The notes under the pieces were generated by a model, which was not told where the DNA came from, did not search any database, and saw only the letters and a program-made list of their open reading frames with translations. Made by a program: the position numbers and the translations under genes. From positions 62,001-126,000 of the forward strand of contig CALKES010000005.1 in assembly GCA_938084715.1 (NCBI GenBank): 64,000 bases of DNA, read 5' to 3'. The first letter of the stretch is position 1. Each line of letters begins with the position of its first letter. Below are positions 49,435-59,912 of the stretch, in pieces. This DNA is from Candidatus Bipolaricaulota bacterium (GTDB lineage: Bacteria; Bipolaricaulota; Bipolaricaulia; Bipolaricaulales; Bipolaricaulaceae).

Positions 49435-50688
49435 GTGGATCCGCTGACCCTGTTCTACCGGTTCGGGCTCGCCCTCGTCATCGGGGGGCTCGTTGGGCTC
49501 CAGCGGGAGCACGCCCACGGCGGAGAACGGGAGCACTTCGCGGGGGTTCGGACGTTCGCCCTGTTCTCCCTGGCCGGGGCCGGGGGGGCCCTGGCGGGCG
49601 ACCTTCTCGGCGAGCCGTGGGCGTTCCTCATCCTCCTCCTCGTCGTCGGGCTCCTCGTGGCCGTCTCCCACGGGATCGAGGCCTGGCGCGGGGCGGTGGG
49701 GGTGACGACGGAGGTGGCGGCCCTCCTCACCTTCGTCACGGGCGGCCTCTGCTACTGGGGGGCCGTCGAGATCGCGGCAGCCCTCGGCGTGACCATGACG
49801 GTCCTCCTCTCCCTCAAGCTCGAGCTCCGGCGGTTCGCCCGGGCTCTGACCCGGGAGGACCTCCTCGCCGCCCTCAAGCTCGCCGTGATCACCGCCATCG
49901 TCCTCCCCCTCCTCCCGGACCGGAGCTTCGGCCCTCCCCCTTGGGACGCGTTCAACCCCCATCGGGTTTGGCTCATGGTGGTCCTGGTGTCCGCGGTGGG
50001 GTTTGGGGGCTACGTCCTCATGGGGCGGCTTGGCCCGGGGAAGGGGATCGGGCTCACCGGGGTCGTGGGGGGGCTTGTGTCGAGCACCGCGGTGACCCTC
50101 GCCTTCTCGGCGCGCGGGCGGCGGGAACCGGCCCTCGCCCCTGCCCTCACCCTGGGGATCGTCGGCTCCTGGACGGTGATGTTCGGGCGGGTCCTCGTCG
50201 TGGTCGCCGTCGTGAACCCCCGGCTGCTCGGGCTCATCGCGTCCCCGATCCTGGCCGCGGGGCTTGCGGCCCTGGGGGCGTCGCTCCTCTGGCTTCGCCG
50301 GGCGCGGCGGGGGGAGGCCCCGGAGGTGGAGCTCAAGGCCCCGTTTGAGCTCGGGCCGGCGGTCCGGTTCGGGGTCCTCTACGCCGCGATCCTCGTCGCG
50401 GCCCGGGGGGCGAGCCTCTACCTCGGGGACCTCGGGGTCTACCTCTCGAGCGTCGTCGCTTCCGTGGCCGACGTGGACGCGATCACCCTGTCCATGGCCG
50501 AGCTGAGCCGGGGAGGTGATCTCGACCCCCTCACCGCCTCCCGGGCGATCGTCCTGGCGGCGATGGCGAACACCCTCGTCAAGGGGGGCCTCGTGGTCGC
50601 CCTGGGAGGCCGGCGGCTCCGGCGCGCCACGGTCCCCGTGCTCCTCGCCCTCCTTGGGGCTGGCCTCGGGGTGGCGTTCCTCCACTGA
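49435..50688 (+). CDS. MgtC/SapB-DUF4010 family membrane protein
   Basis: 417 residues with about 11-12 hydrophobic helices. The N-terminal MgtC/SapB-like part has GLALVIGGLVGLQREH (GxxxGxxRE-type motif) and GVRTFALFSLAGAGGALAG; the C-terminal DUF4010 part has GLTGVVGGLVSSTAVTLAFS and SVADVDAITLSMAELS. Family members are inner-membrane proteins of unknown transport or sensing function, some linked to divalent-metal tolerance. Confidence 0.88.
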   Translation: MDPLTLFYRFGLALVIGGLVGLQREHAHGGEREHFAGVRTFALFSLAGAGGALAGDLLGEPWAFLILLLVVGLLVAVSHGIEAWRGAVGVTTEVAALLTFVTGGLCYWGAVEIAAALGVTMTVLLSLKLELRRFARALTREDLLAALKLAVITAIVLPLLPDRSFGPPPWDAFNPHRVWLMVVLVSAVGFGGYVLMGRLGPGKGIGLTGVVGGLVSSTAVTLAFSARGRREPALAPALTLGIVGSWTVMFGRVLVVVAVVNPRLLGLIASPILAAGLAALGASLLWLRRARRGEAPEVELKAPFELGPAVRFGVLYAAILVAARGASLYLGDLGVYLSSVVASVADVDAITLSMAELSRGGDLDPLTASRAIVLAAMANTLVKGGLVVALGGRRLRRATVPVLLALLGAGLGVAFLH

Positions 50689-50711
50689 CGGCCCGGCAAC
50701 CGACGCACCGC

Positions 50712-50717
50712 TATAAT
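50712..50717 (+). promoter_or_regulatory. -10 element of the rubredoxin gene (leadered)
   Basis: TATAAT 26 bases before ATG 50744, with a Shine-Dalgarno GGAGG at 50733-50737. The leader of about 20 bases contrasts with the leaderless units nearby. Confidence 0.65.
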
Positions 50718-50743
50718 GGGCCACCTTTGACTGGAGGTGCGTC

Positions 50744-50905
50744 ATGGAAAAGTGGGAATGTACTGTATGCGGGTGGATCTACGATCCAGCGAAGGGGGAC
50801 CCGAGCCAGGGGATTGCGCCCCGAACTGCGTTTGAGGACCTCCCCGAGGACTGGGTGTGCCCGGAGTGCGGGGCCCCGAAGGACATGTTTGAGCTCGTGG
50901 GCTAG
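50744..50905 (+). CDS. Rubredoxin
   Basis: 53 residues, one-iron electron carrier. The two Cys pairs are intact: [16 protein letters not shown] and [14 protein letters not shown], spaced as in classic rubredoxins. Aromatic core residues are present (Trp4, Tyr13, Trp37). Shine-Dalgarno GGAGG seven bases upstream. Ten bases separate it from a FAD/NAD oxidoreductase, its likely electron donor. Typical of anaerobes, where the pair removes O2 or peroxide via a terminal reductase not found here. Confidence 0.95.
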   Translation: MEKWECTVCGWIYDPAKGDPSQGIAPRTAFEDLPEDWVCPECGAPKDMFELVG

Positions 50906-50915
50906 ACCTGGCTAG

Positions 50916-52103
50916 ATGGACTTCGTCATCGTCGGGGGGGGCCTGGCCGGGGTCACCGCCGCCCGCACCCTCCGCGCCCTGGACCCCCACGCGGGGATCA
51001 CCGTCCTCGAGGCCGAGCCGACCCCGTACTACCTTCGCCCGGGCCTGATCGACGTCTTGGCCGGCCGGAAGGCCCTCCCCGAGATCACCCCCTTCCCCCG
51101 GGCCTGGTACGAGCACCGGGGGATCGCCTACCGGTCGGGAACCCCTGCCGTTTCCCTGAGTCCGGGGACCCACCGGGTCGAGGTCGCCTCCGGGGAGTCC
51201 ATCCCCTACGACCGGCTCCTTCTCTCCCCCGGGGCGGAGGCCCTCGTCCCGGAGATCCCGGGGGTCCAGGTCCCCGGCGCGTTCACCTTCCGCTCGGCGG
51301 CCGACGCGGAGCGGATCCGAACATGGGCCGAAGGGTCCCGGCGGGCCGCCGTGATCGGAGGCGGGTGGCTGGGGATTGAGTCCGCCCGGGCCCTCCGGGA
51401 CCTGGGCCTCTCGGTCACCCTCCTCGAGCGGGGCCCCTGGCTCCTCTGCCGCCAGCTCGACGAAGGGGCGGCCACAGTCCTCGCTGGCCTCCTCGCTGCC
51501 CAAGGAATCGAAGTCAAGACCGGAGCCATCTCGGAGGCCATCCTGGGGGACTCCCAGGTCCGGGGCGTCCGGCTCGAGGGAGGGGAGGTGGTGAACGCGG
51601 ACCTCGTCCTCATCTCCGCGGGGATCCGCCCCCGGACCGGGCTTGCCGCCGCGGCCGGCCTCGCCGTGGGCCGGGGGATCGTCGTCGACGACCACCTCGC
51701 CACCTCCGCCCCCGACGTCTACGCCGCCGGGGATGGGGCGGAGTGGCGAGGAAAGGTGTACGGGATTGTCCCCGCCGCCCGAGAACAGGGGGAGGCCGCC
51801 GCCCGGAACATGCTCGCCCGGGGAAGCGTGACCTACGGGGGGACCGCTCCCTCGAACCGGCTCAAGGTGGCCGGGGTCGACCTCCTGTGTCTGGGGAACA
51901 CCCAACCCCAGGGCGGGGCCCTGCGGGAGCTGCGGGCTGCCGAGCCGGAGAAGGGCCGGTACGCCAAGTTCGTCCTTGGTCCGGAGGGGGAACTCGCCGG
52001 CGCCATCCTCCTTGGGCTCCCCGAGCTCGCCCCCCCCGTGGAGGGGCTCCTCGAGGCTGGGATCCCGGCCGAGGACGACCTGAGAAGGCTCCTGGCCTGG
52101 TAG
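50916..52103 (+). CDS. FAD-dependent NAD(P)H:rubredoxin oxidoreductase (probable)
   Basis: 395 residues, pyridine nucleotide-disulphide oxidoreductase superfamily. FAD site VIVGGGLAGVTAARTL, PTPYYLRPGLIDVLAG, LLLSPGAEA; NAD site AAVIGGGWLGIESARAL with ERGPWLLCRQLDEGAA; FAD motif VYAAGDGAEWRG. Similar to rubredoxin, nitrite and nitric-oxide reductase-type flavoproteins. Co-transcription with rubredoxin makes NAD(P)H:rubredoxin reductase the best guess. No redox-active CxxC disulphide. Confidence 0.85.
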   Translation: MDFVIVGGGLAGVTAARTLRALDPHAGITVLEAEPTPYYLRPGLIDVLAGRKALPEITPFPRAWYEHRGIAYRSGTPAVSLSPGTHRVEVASGESIPYDRLLLSPGAEALVPEIPGVQVPGAFTFRSAADAERIRTWAEGSRRAAVIGGGWLGIESARALRDLGLSVTLLERGPWLLCRQLDEGAATVLAGLLAAQGIEVKTGAISEAILGDSQVRGVRLEGGEVVNADLVLISAGIRPRTGLAAAAGLAVGRGIVVDDHLATSAPDVYAAGDGAEWRGKVYGIVPAAREQGEAAARNMLARGSVTYGGTAPSNRLKVAGVDLLCLGNTQPQGGALRELRAAEPEKGRYAKFVLGPEGELAGAILLGLPELAPPVEGLLEAGIPAEDDLRRLLAW

Positions 52104-52202
52104 ACCTCGTCTCCACATCTCTGCCACAAGTTTGCCCCGGGCGGTCCACAGACGGGAGCGAACCTTCCTCCGTAAGATGAGCAGTCCAAGGAGGATGAGA
52201 GG

Positions 52203-52649
52203 ATGACCAAGCGTGGGAAGGTTCTCGTGATCGGAGCGGTGGCCGCCCTGGCGGTGGCGGCCGTGGCGTTCGTGGTGGTGGGGCAGACCGGGGCGACCTC
52301 CGTCACCCCGCGGCGGGATGCGTTCCTGGAGAAGGTCGCCGCCCACCTCGGGGTGAGCGTGGACGACCTCGTCGCCGCCTTCGAGAAGGCTCGGTTCGAG
52401 CAGATCGACGAGGCCGTGGCCGCGGGGAAGATCACCCCGGAGCAAGCCGAGGCCCTCAAAGCCCGGATCGAGGCCCGGAAGGCGCTCCGGGAGGTCCTGG
52501 ACGAGGCCCTGGCCTCGGGGAAGATCACCCAGGAGCAACTTGACCTCTTCCGCGGACGGATGGTGGCGCGGCGGGGCCCCGAGGCCCTTGGCCGCTGGAT
52601 GCGGGGCCACCCGATGGTCCAGCGCCTGATGGACCGGAAGTGTCGGTAG
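52203..52649 (+). CDS. Small secreted/anchored helical protein (DUF2680-like)
   Basis: 148 residues. Signal-type helix (KVLVIGAVAALAVAAVAFVVV), then alternating helices of the DUF2680/YckD type: FLEKVAAHLGVSVDDLVAAF, AVAAGKITPEQAEALKARIE, ALASGKITQEQLDLFRGRM. Two internal repeats of the xGKITxEQ helix-turn are evident. A good Shine-Dalgarno (AAGGAGGATGAG) and -10 TAAGAT (52173-52178) indicate a leadered transcript. Function unknown. Confidence 0.7.
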   Translation: MTKRGKVLVIGAVAALAVAAVAFVVVGQTGATSVTPRRDAFLEKVAAHLGVSVDDLVAAFEKARFEQIDEAVAAGKITPEQAEALKARIEARKALREVLDEALASGKITQEQLDLFRGRMVARRGPEALGRWMRGHPMVQRLMDRKCR

Positions 52650-52675
52650 CCTCCTGACGCACCTCCCAAGGGCTC

Positions 52676-52705
52676 GCGCGGTGGGGGAGACCCCACCGCG
52701 CTTCT
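52676..52705 (+). terminator. Rho-independent terminator
   Basis: Perfect 11-bp stem GCGCGGTGGGG / CCCCACCGCGC with GAGA loop, followed by TTCTTT. Lies between the convergent DUF2680-like gene and glgP. Confidence 0.75.
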
Positions 52706-52706
52706 T

Positions 52707-54800
52707 TCAGAGGCGTCCCTCCAAGGCTCCTCGGTAGAGCTCCGTGTACTCCCCCATCATCCGCCGGGCCGAGAACCGGGGGGCCACGGTCCGGATCGCC
52801 TCCTTCATCACCCGGACAAACCCGTGGGGGACTTCATCCGGGCCCCGGTCGTAGTAGAGGGGTACGATCTCCTCCTCGAGGAGCCGGTACAGGGCCTCGG
52901 CATCGGCAGCCGTGCGGTCGCCCGCGACCTCCTCCCCCCCAAAGGCCCACCCGTTTTCCCCCGTGAACCCCTCGGGCCACCAGCCATCGAGGATTGAGAG
53001 CACCGGGACCCCGTTCACGGAGGCCTTCATCCCGCTTGTGCCGCTTGCCTCGAGGGGGGGAAGGGGGGTGTTGAGCCACACGTCGACCCCAGCGACAAGG
53101 TACTTCGCGAGGTGCTGGTCGTAGTCCTCCACGAGGGCGATCCTCCCCCCAAATCGGGGGTCGAGGGCGGCCCGGTACACCTCCTGGAGGAGGCGCTTTC
53201 CCTCGTGGTCCGCGGGGTGGGCCTTGCCAGCGAAGACGATCTGGACCGGCCGGAGGGGGTCGGTGAGGATGCGCGCGAGCCGATCCCGGTCGTGGAGGAG
53301 GAGGGTCGGCCGCTTGTAGGAGGTGAACCGGCGGGCGAACCCGAGGGTCAGGACCCGGGGGTCGAGGAACGCCCCCGAGACCACGGCCCACGCCGCGCCG
53401 GCCGATCCCTCCGCCCACCGCCGCCGGGCGCGGCTGGCGATCTCTGCAAGCATCGCCCCTTTCCGCTCCTCGTGGACCCGCCACAGCTCCTCATCGGGGA
53501 TCTCCAGGATCGTCTCCCACACCGCGGGGTCGGCGGGCCGCTCCCGCCACGCCGGCCCCAGGTACCGATCCAGGAGCCGCTGGACCCGCAGGGGCTCGAT
53601 CCAGGTCGGGAGGTGGACCCCGTTCGTGATCCCCCGGATCTTCGCGGGTTCACCATCCGTCCGGACGCTGGCCCAGATGCGCCCCGCCACCTCGGCGTGG
53701 CGGGCGCTCACCGCGTTCGTCGCCCGGCTCACCCGGATCGCGAACGCGGTCATGTTGAACCCCGCCCCGGGGTTCTCGGGGTCGAGGCCCAGGGCGAGGA
53801 ACTCCTCCCGGGGAATCCCCACCCGCTCGAGGTAGGGCAGGAGGTGCTTCTCGACCAAGGGGTACGGGAACACGTCGGTCCCTGCCCGGAGGGGGGTGTG
53901 GGTGGTGAAGAGGGTCGTCCGGCGCACCTCCTCCAGGGCCTCCCTCCACCCCAGGCCCCTCTGCAGGGCCGCGGCCCACCGCTCAAGGACGGCAAAGGCC
54001 GGGTGCCCCTCGTTGAGGTGGAGGGCCCCCACCGGAACCCCGAGGGCGTCCAGAGCCCGCATCCCCCCGATCCCGAGGACGAGCTCCTGCCGCAGCCGCC
54101 CCTCGAGGTCCCCCGTGTACAGTCGTCCCGAGATCTCCCGGTCCCAGGGGGCGTTCTCCGGAAGATCGGTGGTGAGGAGGAAGAGGGGAACCCTCCCCAC
54201 CTGGGCCCGCCACACTTCGACGTGGACCGGGGGATCGAACGGGGGAACGGCGAACCGAACGGGGCTTCCGTCCTTGGCCCGCTCGGGACGGATCGGGTAG
54301 TCCGCCGTTGTCAGGGCCTCGGGGGTCTCCTCCTGCCAGCCGTCGTCCCGGATCCGCTGACGGACGTAGCCCTGGGAGTAGACGAGCCCCACACCAACCA
54401 GGGGAAGCCCGAGGTCGCTCGCCTCCTTGAGGGTGTCCCCGGCGAGGATCCCCAACCCTCCGGCGTACATGGGGAGCGATACGTGAACCCCAAACTCGGC
54501 GGAGAAGTAGGCTACCCGCGGGGCCCGGGGGTCGAGGGCCACCGTTTCAGCCCGAAACCGCTCCATCACCCGGTCGTACCAGCGGAGGAAGTCCGGGCTC
54601 TCCGCGGCCCGGGCCAAGGCCTCCGGGGAAACGAGGCGCAGGATCCGCACCGGGTTGTGCCCCGCCTCCCGGTACGCCTGGAGGTCCAGGGCCCGCCAGA
54701 GCTCCCTCGCCTCCGGGTTCCAGCTCCACCAGAGGTTGTAGGCGAGGTCGGCCAGGCCCGCGATCCGCGACGGAAGCGGAGGAAGCGATGGGCAGTCCAT
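52707..54800 (-). CDS. glgP: Alpha-glucan (maltodextrin/glycogen) phosphorylase
   Basis: 697 residues, short GT35 type with the DUF3417 N-terminal domain ([20 protein letters not shown]). Releases glucose-1-phosphate. [71 protein letters not shown] and [19 protein letters not shown] (including the PLP-region Lys) are present. The length fits the archaeal/Thermus/thermophile class rather than the 800-residue E. coli type. A -10 TAGAAT lies six bases before the ATG. Divergent from glgB. Confidence 0.95.
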   Translation of the reverse strand: MDCPSLPPLPSRIAGLADLAYNLWWSWNPEARELWRALDLQAYREAGHNPVRILRLVSPEALARAAESPDFLRWYDRVMERFRAETVALDPRAPRVAYFSAEFGVHVSLPMYAGGLGILAGDTLKEASDLGLPLVGVGLVYSQGYVRQRIRDDGWQEETPEALTTADYPIRPERAKDGSPVRFAVPPFDPPVHVEVWRAQVGRVPLFLLTTDLPENAPWDREISGRLYTGDLEGRLRQELVLGIGGMRALDALGVPVGALHLNEGHPAFAVLERWAAALQRGLGWREALEEVRRTTLFTTHTPLRAGTDVFPYPLVEKHLLPYLERVGIPREEFLALGLDPENPGAGFNMTAFAIRVSRATNAVSARHAEVAGRIWASVRTDGEPAKIRGITNGVHLPTWIEPLRVQRLLDRYLGPAWRERPADPAVWETILEIPDEELWRVHEERKGAMLAEIASRARRRWAEGSAGAAWAVVSGAFLDPRVLTLGFARRFTSYKRPTLLLHDRDRLARILTDPLRPVQIVFAGKAHPADHEGKRLLQEVYRAALDPRFGGRIALVEDYDQHLAKYLVAGVDVWLNTPLPPLEASGTSGMKASVNGVPVLSILDGWWPEGFTGENGWAFGGEEVAGDRTAADAEALYRLLEEEIVPLYYDRGPDEVPHGFVRVMKEAIRTVAPRFSARRMMGEYTELYRGALEGRL

Positions 54801-54806
54801 GGTCCT

Positions 54807-54812
54807 ATTCTA
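54807..54812 (-). promoter_or_regulatory. -10 element of glgP (leaderless)
   Basis: TAGAAT on the minus strand six bases before ATG 54800. Confidence 0.55.
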
Positions 54813-54883
54813 CCGGAACAGCCGACACCCCTCGGTTGTGGGAGCCTGGGGAGCCCTCTACCATGCCCCCGAGGGACGGGCCC

Positions 54884-56800
54884 ATGACCATCCGATCGGT
54901 GCGGACCCGGGACGGGAGGCCGAGCCTCCTCACCGACGACGACCTGTGGCTCTTCGCCGAAGGGAGCCACACCCGCCTCTACGAGGTCCTCGGGGCCCAC
55001 CCGGTCGTTGTGGGCGGCCAAGGGGGGACGATGTTCGCCGTGTGGGCCCCGGAGGCCGAGGCCGTCTCCGTCGTCGGGGACTTCAACGGCTGGGAGCCCG
55101 GCCGGAACCCCCTCCACCCCGTCCGGAGCTCGGGGATCTGGGAAGGGTTCGTCCCCGGGGTCGGGCCAGGCGCCCTGTACAAGTACCACATCGTCTCCCG
55201 CCACGGGCCCCACCTCCTGAAGGCCGATCCCCTCGCGTTCTACGCCGAGGTCCCCCCCCGCTCGGCCTCGATCGTCTGGGACCCCTCCTACCCCTGGTCC
55301 GACGGCCTCTGGCTTCGGGAGCGGGGGAAGCGGAACGCCCTGGAGGCCCCGATCGCGATCTACGAGGTCCACCTCGGGTCCTGGCGCCGGACCGGGGACG
55401 GGCGGCCCCTTTCCTATCGGGACCTTGCACCCCTCCTCGCCGCCTACGCCAAGGAGATGGGGTTCACCCACGTCGAGCTCCTCCCGGTGATGGAGCACCC
55501 GTTCTACGGCTCTTGGGGGTACCAGACCCTCGGGTACTTCGCCCCCACCAGCCGCTACGGCCCCCCCGAGGACTTCCTGTACCTTGTCGACACCCTCCAC
55601 CGGAACGGGATCGGGGTGATCCTGGACTGGGTCCCGTCCCACTTCGCCCCCGACGGCCACGGGCTGGGACTCTTCGACGGGTCTCACCTCTACGAGCACG
55701 CCGACCCCCGGCGGGGGGTCCACCCCGACTGGGGGAGCTTCACGTTCAACTACGCCCGGCACGAGGTGCGGAGCTTCCTCCTCTCCAGCGCTCTGTTCTG
55801 GCTCGATCGCTACCACGCCGACGGGCTGCGGGTGGATGCGGTGGCGTCCATGCTCTACCTTGACTACTCCCGCCGGGAAGGGGGGTGGGTCCCAAACCCC
55901 TACGGCGGCCGGGAGGACCTCGACGCGCTCGCCTTCCTCCGGGCGCTCAACGAGGCCGTGTACCGGGAGTTCCCCGACGTCCAGACCTTCGCCGAGGAGT
56001 CCACCGCCTGGCCCGGGGTGTCCCGCCCGACCTCCCTTGGGGGTCTGGGGTTTGGGTTCAAGTGGGACATGGGCTGGATGCACGACACCCTCCTCTACAT
56101 GGGGAAGGACCCGATCCACCGGAAGTACCACCACGACAAGCTCACGTTCCGGATGCTCTACGCCTCCCACGAGAACTTCGTCCTCCCCCTCTCCCACGAC
56201 GAGGTTGTCCACGGCAAAGGCTCGCTTTTGGGGAAGATGCCGGGGGACGAGTGGCAGAAGTTCGCCAACCTCCGGTTGCTTCTGGGGTACATGTACGGGA
56301 GCGCGGGGAAGAAGCTCCTCTTCATGGGGGGGGAGTTCGGCCAGCGGGCGGAGTGGGACCACGAGCGGAGCTTGGACTGGCATCTCCTGGAGTTCCCCCC
56401 TCATCGGGGCGTTCAGCGCTGGGTGGCCGACCTCAACCGCCTCTACCGGGAGGAAGGGGCCCTCCACACCCGGGACTGCGGGGACCTCGGGTTCCAGTGG
56501 GTGGTCCCGGACGACGCCGACTCCAGCGTGATCGCCTTTCTCCGCTGGGGCTGGGGGGGCGATCCGGTTCTGTTCGTCGGAAACTTCACCCCGGTGGTCC
56601 GGGAGGGCTACCGGGTGGGGGTCCCCCGGGGCGGGCGGTGGTGGGAACTCCTCAACAGCGACGCCCGGGAGTACGGGGGAAGTGGGGTGGGGAACCTCGG
56701 CGGGGTCGACGCCGAGGAGGTCCCTCGCCACGGGTTCCCCCACTCCCTCGTCCTCACCCTTCCCCCCCTGGGGGCCCTGTTCCTCAAACCTACAGGGTGA
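54884..56800 (+). CDS. glgB: 1,4-alpha-glucan branching enzyme (GH13)
   Basis: 638 residues. CBM48 N-terminal domain ([21 protein letters not shown]), then the GH13 barrel: [28 protein letters not shown] with the Asp nucleophile, [14 protein letters not shown] with the Glu acid/base, [15 protein letters not shown], and a C-terminal beta domain. ATG 54884 was chosen because GAGGGA precedes it and a -10-like TACCAT at 54859-54864 leaves a short leader. With glgP opposite, it forms a glycogen synthesis/degradation pair, but no glgA or glgC is in the window. Confidence 0.95.
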   Translation: MTIRSVRTRDGRPSLLTDDDLWLFAEGSHTRLYEVLGAHPVVVGGQGGTMFAVWAPEAEAVSVVGDFNGWEPGRNPLHPVRSSGIWEGFVPGVGPGALYKYHIVSRHGPHLLKADPLAFYAEVPPRSASIVWDPSYPWSDGLWLRERGKRNALEAPIAIYEVHLGSWRRTGDGRPLSYRDLAPLLAAYAKEMGFTHVELLPVMEHPFYGSWGYQTLGYFAPTSRYGPPEDFLYLVDTLHRNGIGVILDWVPSHFAPDGHGLGLFDGSHLYEHADPRRGVHPDWGSFTFNYARHEVRSFLLSSALFWLDRYHADGLRVDAVASMLYLDYSRREGGWVPNPYGGREDLDALAFLRALNEAVYREFPDVQTFAEESTAWPGVSRPTSLGGLGFGFKWDMGWMHDTLLYMGKDPIHRKYHHDKLTFRMLYASHENFVLPLSHDEVVHGKGSLLGKMPGDEWQKFANLRLLLGYMYGSAGKKLLFMGGEFGQRAEWDHERSLDWHLLEFPPHRGVQRWVADLNRLYREEGALHTRDCGDLGFQWVVPDDADSSVIAFLRWGWGGDPVLFVGNFTPVVREGYRVGVPRGGRWWELLNSDAREYGGSGVGNLGGVDAEEVPRHGFPHSLVLTLPPLGALFLKPTG

Positions 56801-57470
56801 TCTCGACCGCGGCCTCCCGGCGGGCGGCCTCGAGCCAAGCCCGCCAGTGGGCGTCCGCCTTGTCCTGGCGGAGGAGGGCCACGATCCGCTCGTAGACCTC
56901 CTCGAGGGTCAGGGGGGTTCCCTCCTCGTCCACAAACCGCCCGGGGTCCTCCTCGTAGTAGGCGCGGACTTCCTCGTCGGTCACCAGGATTTCCGCGGCG
57001 AGCGCCAATCGGAGGGCCGCGAGGAGGAGCTCCTCCCGATGCCAGCGGGCCACCTCCTCTCGGTACCCCTCCTGGGTGAAGCCCTGGGACTCGAGGTACG
57101 CCCGGAACGCCTCCTCCGTGAACCCGTACCGGGCCCACACCTCGCGGAGGCTGGCCTCAGTCCGGCGGGCCACCTCCCCCTCGTCGACCGAAAGCCCCCG
57201 GCGCAGGGCCTCCTGGACGCCGACCCGCCGGAGGATGAGGCCCTCCAGGACGTCCCGCTCGTAGCGGGCGAGAAACGCCTTCCCCTCCGGCGTAGAAAGG
57301 AGCGCCTGGGCAAACGCCGGACTGCTCTGGTAGAGGATGAGGACGATCTCCGAGAGGCGGGTGGCGCGGTCGAGCTCGTCCCGGGTGATGGGCTCCCCGT
57401 TCACGAACGCCACCGGCTGGGCCGAGGCAAGGAGGCCCACCGCAAGGGTCAACGCGACGCCCAGGGTCAC
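56790..57470 (-). CDS. SurA/PrsA N-terminal-like chaperone without a PPIase domain
   Basis: 226 residues. Signal peptide ([14 protein letters not shown]), then [22 protein letters not shown], the classic SurA_N/parvulin-foldase N-terminus (VNGxPIT). The rest is helical ([59 protein letters not shown]), as in SurA/PpiD chaperone modules; no rotamase domain is present. The GTG overlaps the Cdc48-like stop (GTGA), an unusual pairing of a secreted chaperone with a cytoplasmic unfoldase. Overlaps the glgB 3' end by 11 bases. Confidence 0.75.
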   Translation of the reverse strand: MTLGVALTLAVGLLASAQPVAFVNGEPITRDELDRATRLSEIVLILYQSSPAFAQALLSTPEGKAFLARYERDVLEGLILRRVGVQEALRRGLSVDEGEVARRTEASLREVWARYGFTEEAFRAYLESQGFTQEGYREEVARWHREELLLAALRLALAAEILVTDEEVRAYYEEDPGRFVDEEGTPLTLEEVYERIVALLRQDKADAHWRAWLEAARREAAVEITL

Positions 57471-59776
57471 GGGCTCCCCTCCTTGTCCTCGGGGATGAGC
57501 CCGATCCGGGTCCGGGCCCCGCGGAGGTTCTTGGCCAAGCGCCTGTACTGCTCCTCCAGCTCCGGGGTCACCGAGCGGGGGGTCTTCTCCAGGGCCCCCT
57601 CGAAGTGGGCGGCCGTGACCTGGCCGGCGGAGAGGGACTCCCGGAGGGCGATCCGACCCGCCTTCCGGCACACCTCGGCGATGTCCGCCCCCGTGTACCC
57701 CGCGGTGCGGGCGGCGAGCGCCGCGAGGTCCACGTCCGGGGCGAGGGGCATCCCCCGGGTGTGGACCCGGAAGATCGCGAGCCTCGCCTTTTCGTCGGGG
57801 ACGGGGACGTAGATGAGCTCGTCGAACCGCCCCGGCCGAAGGAGCGCCGGATCCACGAGGTCGGGGCGGTTCGTGGCCCCGATGACCACCACCCGCCGCA
57901 GCTCCTCCAGCCCGTCCATCTCAGCAAGCATCTGGTTCACGATCCGCTCGGTCGCGTGGGGTTCGCCCACCGCGGTCCCCCGCCGGGGGACAAGGGCATC
58001 CAGCTCGTCGAGGAAGACCACCGCCGGGGCCACCTGGCGGGCCCGGCGGAACACCTCGGCGATCCGCTGCTCGCTCTCCCCGTACCACTTGGAGAGGAGG
58101 TCGGAGCCCTTGGCGGTGATGAAGTTGGCCTGGGATTCGTTGGCCACGGCTTTCGCAAGGGTCGTCTTCCCCGTCCCGGGCGGCCCGTAGAGGAGGATGC
58201 CTTTCGGCGGGGTGACCCCCAGGCGCCGGAACGCCTCGGGGTTGGTGAGGGGGAGCTCCACGGCCTCCCGGAGGAGCTGCTGGACCTCCTCCAGGCCCCC
58301 GATGTCCTCCCAGGTCACGGTGGGGACCTCGACCATCACCTCCCGCATCGCCGAGGGGCGCACCTCCTTGAGCGCCCGGTCGAAGTCCTCCCACCGGACG
58401 ACGAGCTGATCGGCCACCTCCTGGGGGATCCCCGGCTCCTCGAGGTTGATCTTGGGAAGGAGCTTGCGGAGAACGTTCATCGCCGCCTCCCGGGCCAGGG
58501 CCGCGATGTCGGAGCCCACGAACCCGTGGGTGAGCCCCGCGAGCTTGTCGAGGTCCACGTCCGGGGCGAGGGGCATCCCCCGGGTGTGGACCATCAGGAT
58601 CTCCTTGCGGCCGTCCCGGTCGGGAACGCGGACCTCGATCTCCCGGTCGAAGCGGCCCGGCCGCCGGAGGGCGGGGTCGATTGCCTCGACCCGGTTCGTA
58701 GCTCCGATCACGATCACGTTTCGCCGCTCTTTGAGCCCGTCCATGAGGGTGAGGAGCTGGGCCACGACCCGCCGCTCGACCTCTCCGGTGACCTCGGCCC
58801 GCCGGGGGGCGATGGAATCAAGCTCGTCGATGAAGATGATCGCCGGGGCGTTCTTCTCCGCCTGCTCGAAGATCTCCCGCAGCCGTCCCTCCGACTCCCC
58901 GTAGAAGCGGGACATGATCTCCGGGCCGGAGAGGGAGATGAAGTGGGCATCCGTCTCATTGGCCACCGCCTTGGCGAGGAGGGTCTTCCCCGTCCCCGGC
59001 GGGCCGTAGAGGAGGACCCCCCGCGGGGGCTCGATCCCCAGGCGGTCGAACAGCTCGGGCTTCTTGAGCGGAAGCTCCACCATCTCCCGGATCTTCTGGA
59101 TCACGTCCCGGAGGCCGCCGATGTCCTCGTAGGTGACCTCGGGGACCTCCCGCCCCCGCTCGGCCACCTCGACGTACTCGGGGAGGAGCTCGATCCCCGT
59201 CTCGGCGGTGATCCGTACGAGGCCCCCGGGCTGGGTCCCCACCACCTTGAGGTGGATCTCCCCCAGGCCGAACGCCGGGGCGATCCCCGGGGCCATCTGG
59301 GTGAACTCCCGGAAGATCCGCTCAAAGAGGAGATCGCCCCCGAACGGGCTTCCGTCGGGGCGGGCCGCGGTGGAGACGACGTCCCCCGTCCGGACGACCC
59401 GGCCGGCGAGGACCGCCCGCAGGCTGTCCGGGGGGGCCACGAGGTGGAGGCCGCGGCGAGCCGGGGCCAGGGTCACCTGGGCCGCTGGCTTCCACTTCGC
59501 CTTTCGGATCTGGACGGTGTCCCCCACGCCCACCCCGGCGTTGGCGCGGATGAGCCCGTCCATCCGGACGATGTCGAGCCCGGCGTCGGCCTGGTAGGCC
59601 ACGGCGGCGATTGCCCCTGTGACCCGGGCCCCCTGGAGCTCCACCGGCTCCCCCGGGGAGATCCCGAGGGCCTCGATGTGCTCTGCAGACAGGCGGACGA
59701 TCCCCCGCCCGACGTCGGGCTGGTGGGCCTCGGCCACCTTGAGCTTCAGCTCAACCCCTTCTTCCTTCGTCGCCAT
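57467..59776 (-). CDS. Cdc48/VAT-type double-ring AAA+ ATPase
   Basis: 769 residues. N-domain (1-190): double-psi barrel ([21 protein letters not shown]...[11 protein letters not shown]) plus the CDC48_2-like half. D1 ring: Walker [15 protein letters not shown] near 258, Walker [27 protein letters not shown]2 ring: [40 protein letters not shown]. Pore loops MSRFYGESE (D1) and LSKWYGESE (D2) both have aromatic residues, as in archaeal VAT. The C-terminus ends KEGSP and lacks the HbYX tail used to dock on proteasomes. Unfolds proteins with ATP. ATG 59776 has -10-like TACCAT about 21 bases upstream. Confidence 0.95.
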   Translation of the reverse strand: MATKEEGVELKLKVAEAHQPDVGRGIVRLSAEHIEALGISPGEPVELQGARVTGAIAAVAYQADAGLDIVRMDGLIRANAGVGVGDTVQIRKAKWKPAAQVTLAPARRGLHLVAPPDSLRAVLAGRVVRTGDVVSTAARPDGSPFGGDLLFERIFREFTQMAPGIAPAFGLGEIHLKVVGTQPGGLVRITAETGIELLPEYVEVAERGREVPEVTYEDIGGLRDVIQKIREMVELPLKKPELFDRLGIEPPRGVLLYGPPGTGKTLLAKAVANETDAHFISLSGPEIMSRFYGESEGRLREIFEQAEKNAPAIIFIDELDSIAPRRAEVTGEVERRVVAQLLTLMDGLKERRNVIVIGATNRVEAIDPALRRPGRFDREIEVRVPDRDGRKEILMVHTRGMPLAPDVDLDKLAGLTHGFVGSDIAALAREAAMNVLRKLLPKINLEEPGIPQEVADQLVVRWEDFDRALKEVRPSAMREVMVEVPTVTWEDIGGLEEVQQLLREAVELPLTNPEAFRRLGVTPPKGILLYGPPGTGKTTLAKAVANESQANFITAKGSDLLSKWYGESEQRIAEVFRRARQVAPAVVFLDELDALVPRRGTAVGEPHATERIVNQMLAEMDGLEELRRVVVIGATNRPDLVDPALLRPGRFDELIYVPVPDEKARLAIFRVHTRGMPLAPDVDLAALAARTAGYTGADIAEVCRKAGRIALRESLSAGQVTAAHFEGALEKTPRSVTPELEEQYRRLAKNLRGARTRIGLIPEDKEGSP

Positions 59777-59912
59777 TTCTCTGGTCTCCCAGGGAGGATG
59801 GTAGCCCGGGAAGGGAGGACGTGCTACGCCCCTCAGCGGATGGGTGGCGGAGCGGGAACCGGGCCGGGCTCCCCCGGGCCTCCAGGGGGGTCCAGGGGGA
59901 CGGGCCCGTCCG

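Noticed and set aside
54788-54883. Longer N-terminus for the branching enzyme
   Set aside because: These codons overlap the glgP promoter and start; the ATG at 54884 has a Shine-Dalgarno and a normal domain start.
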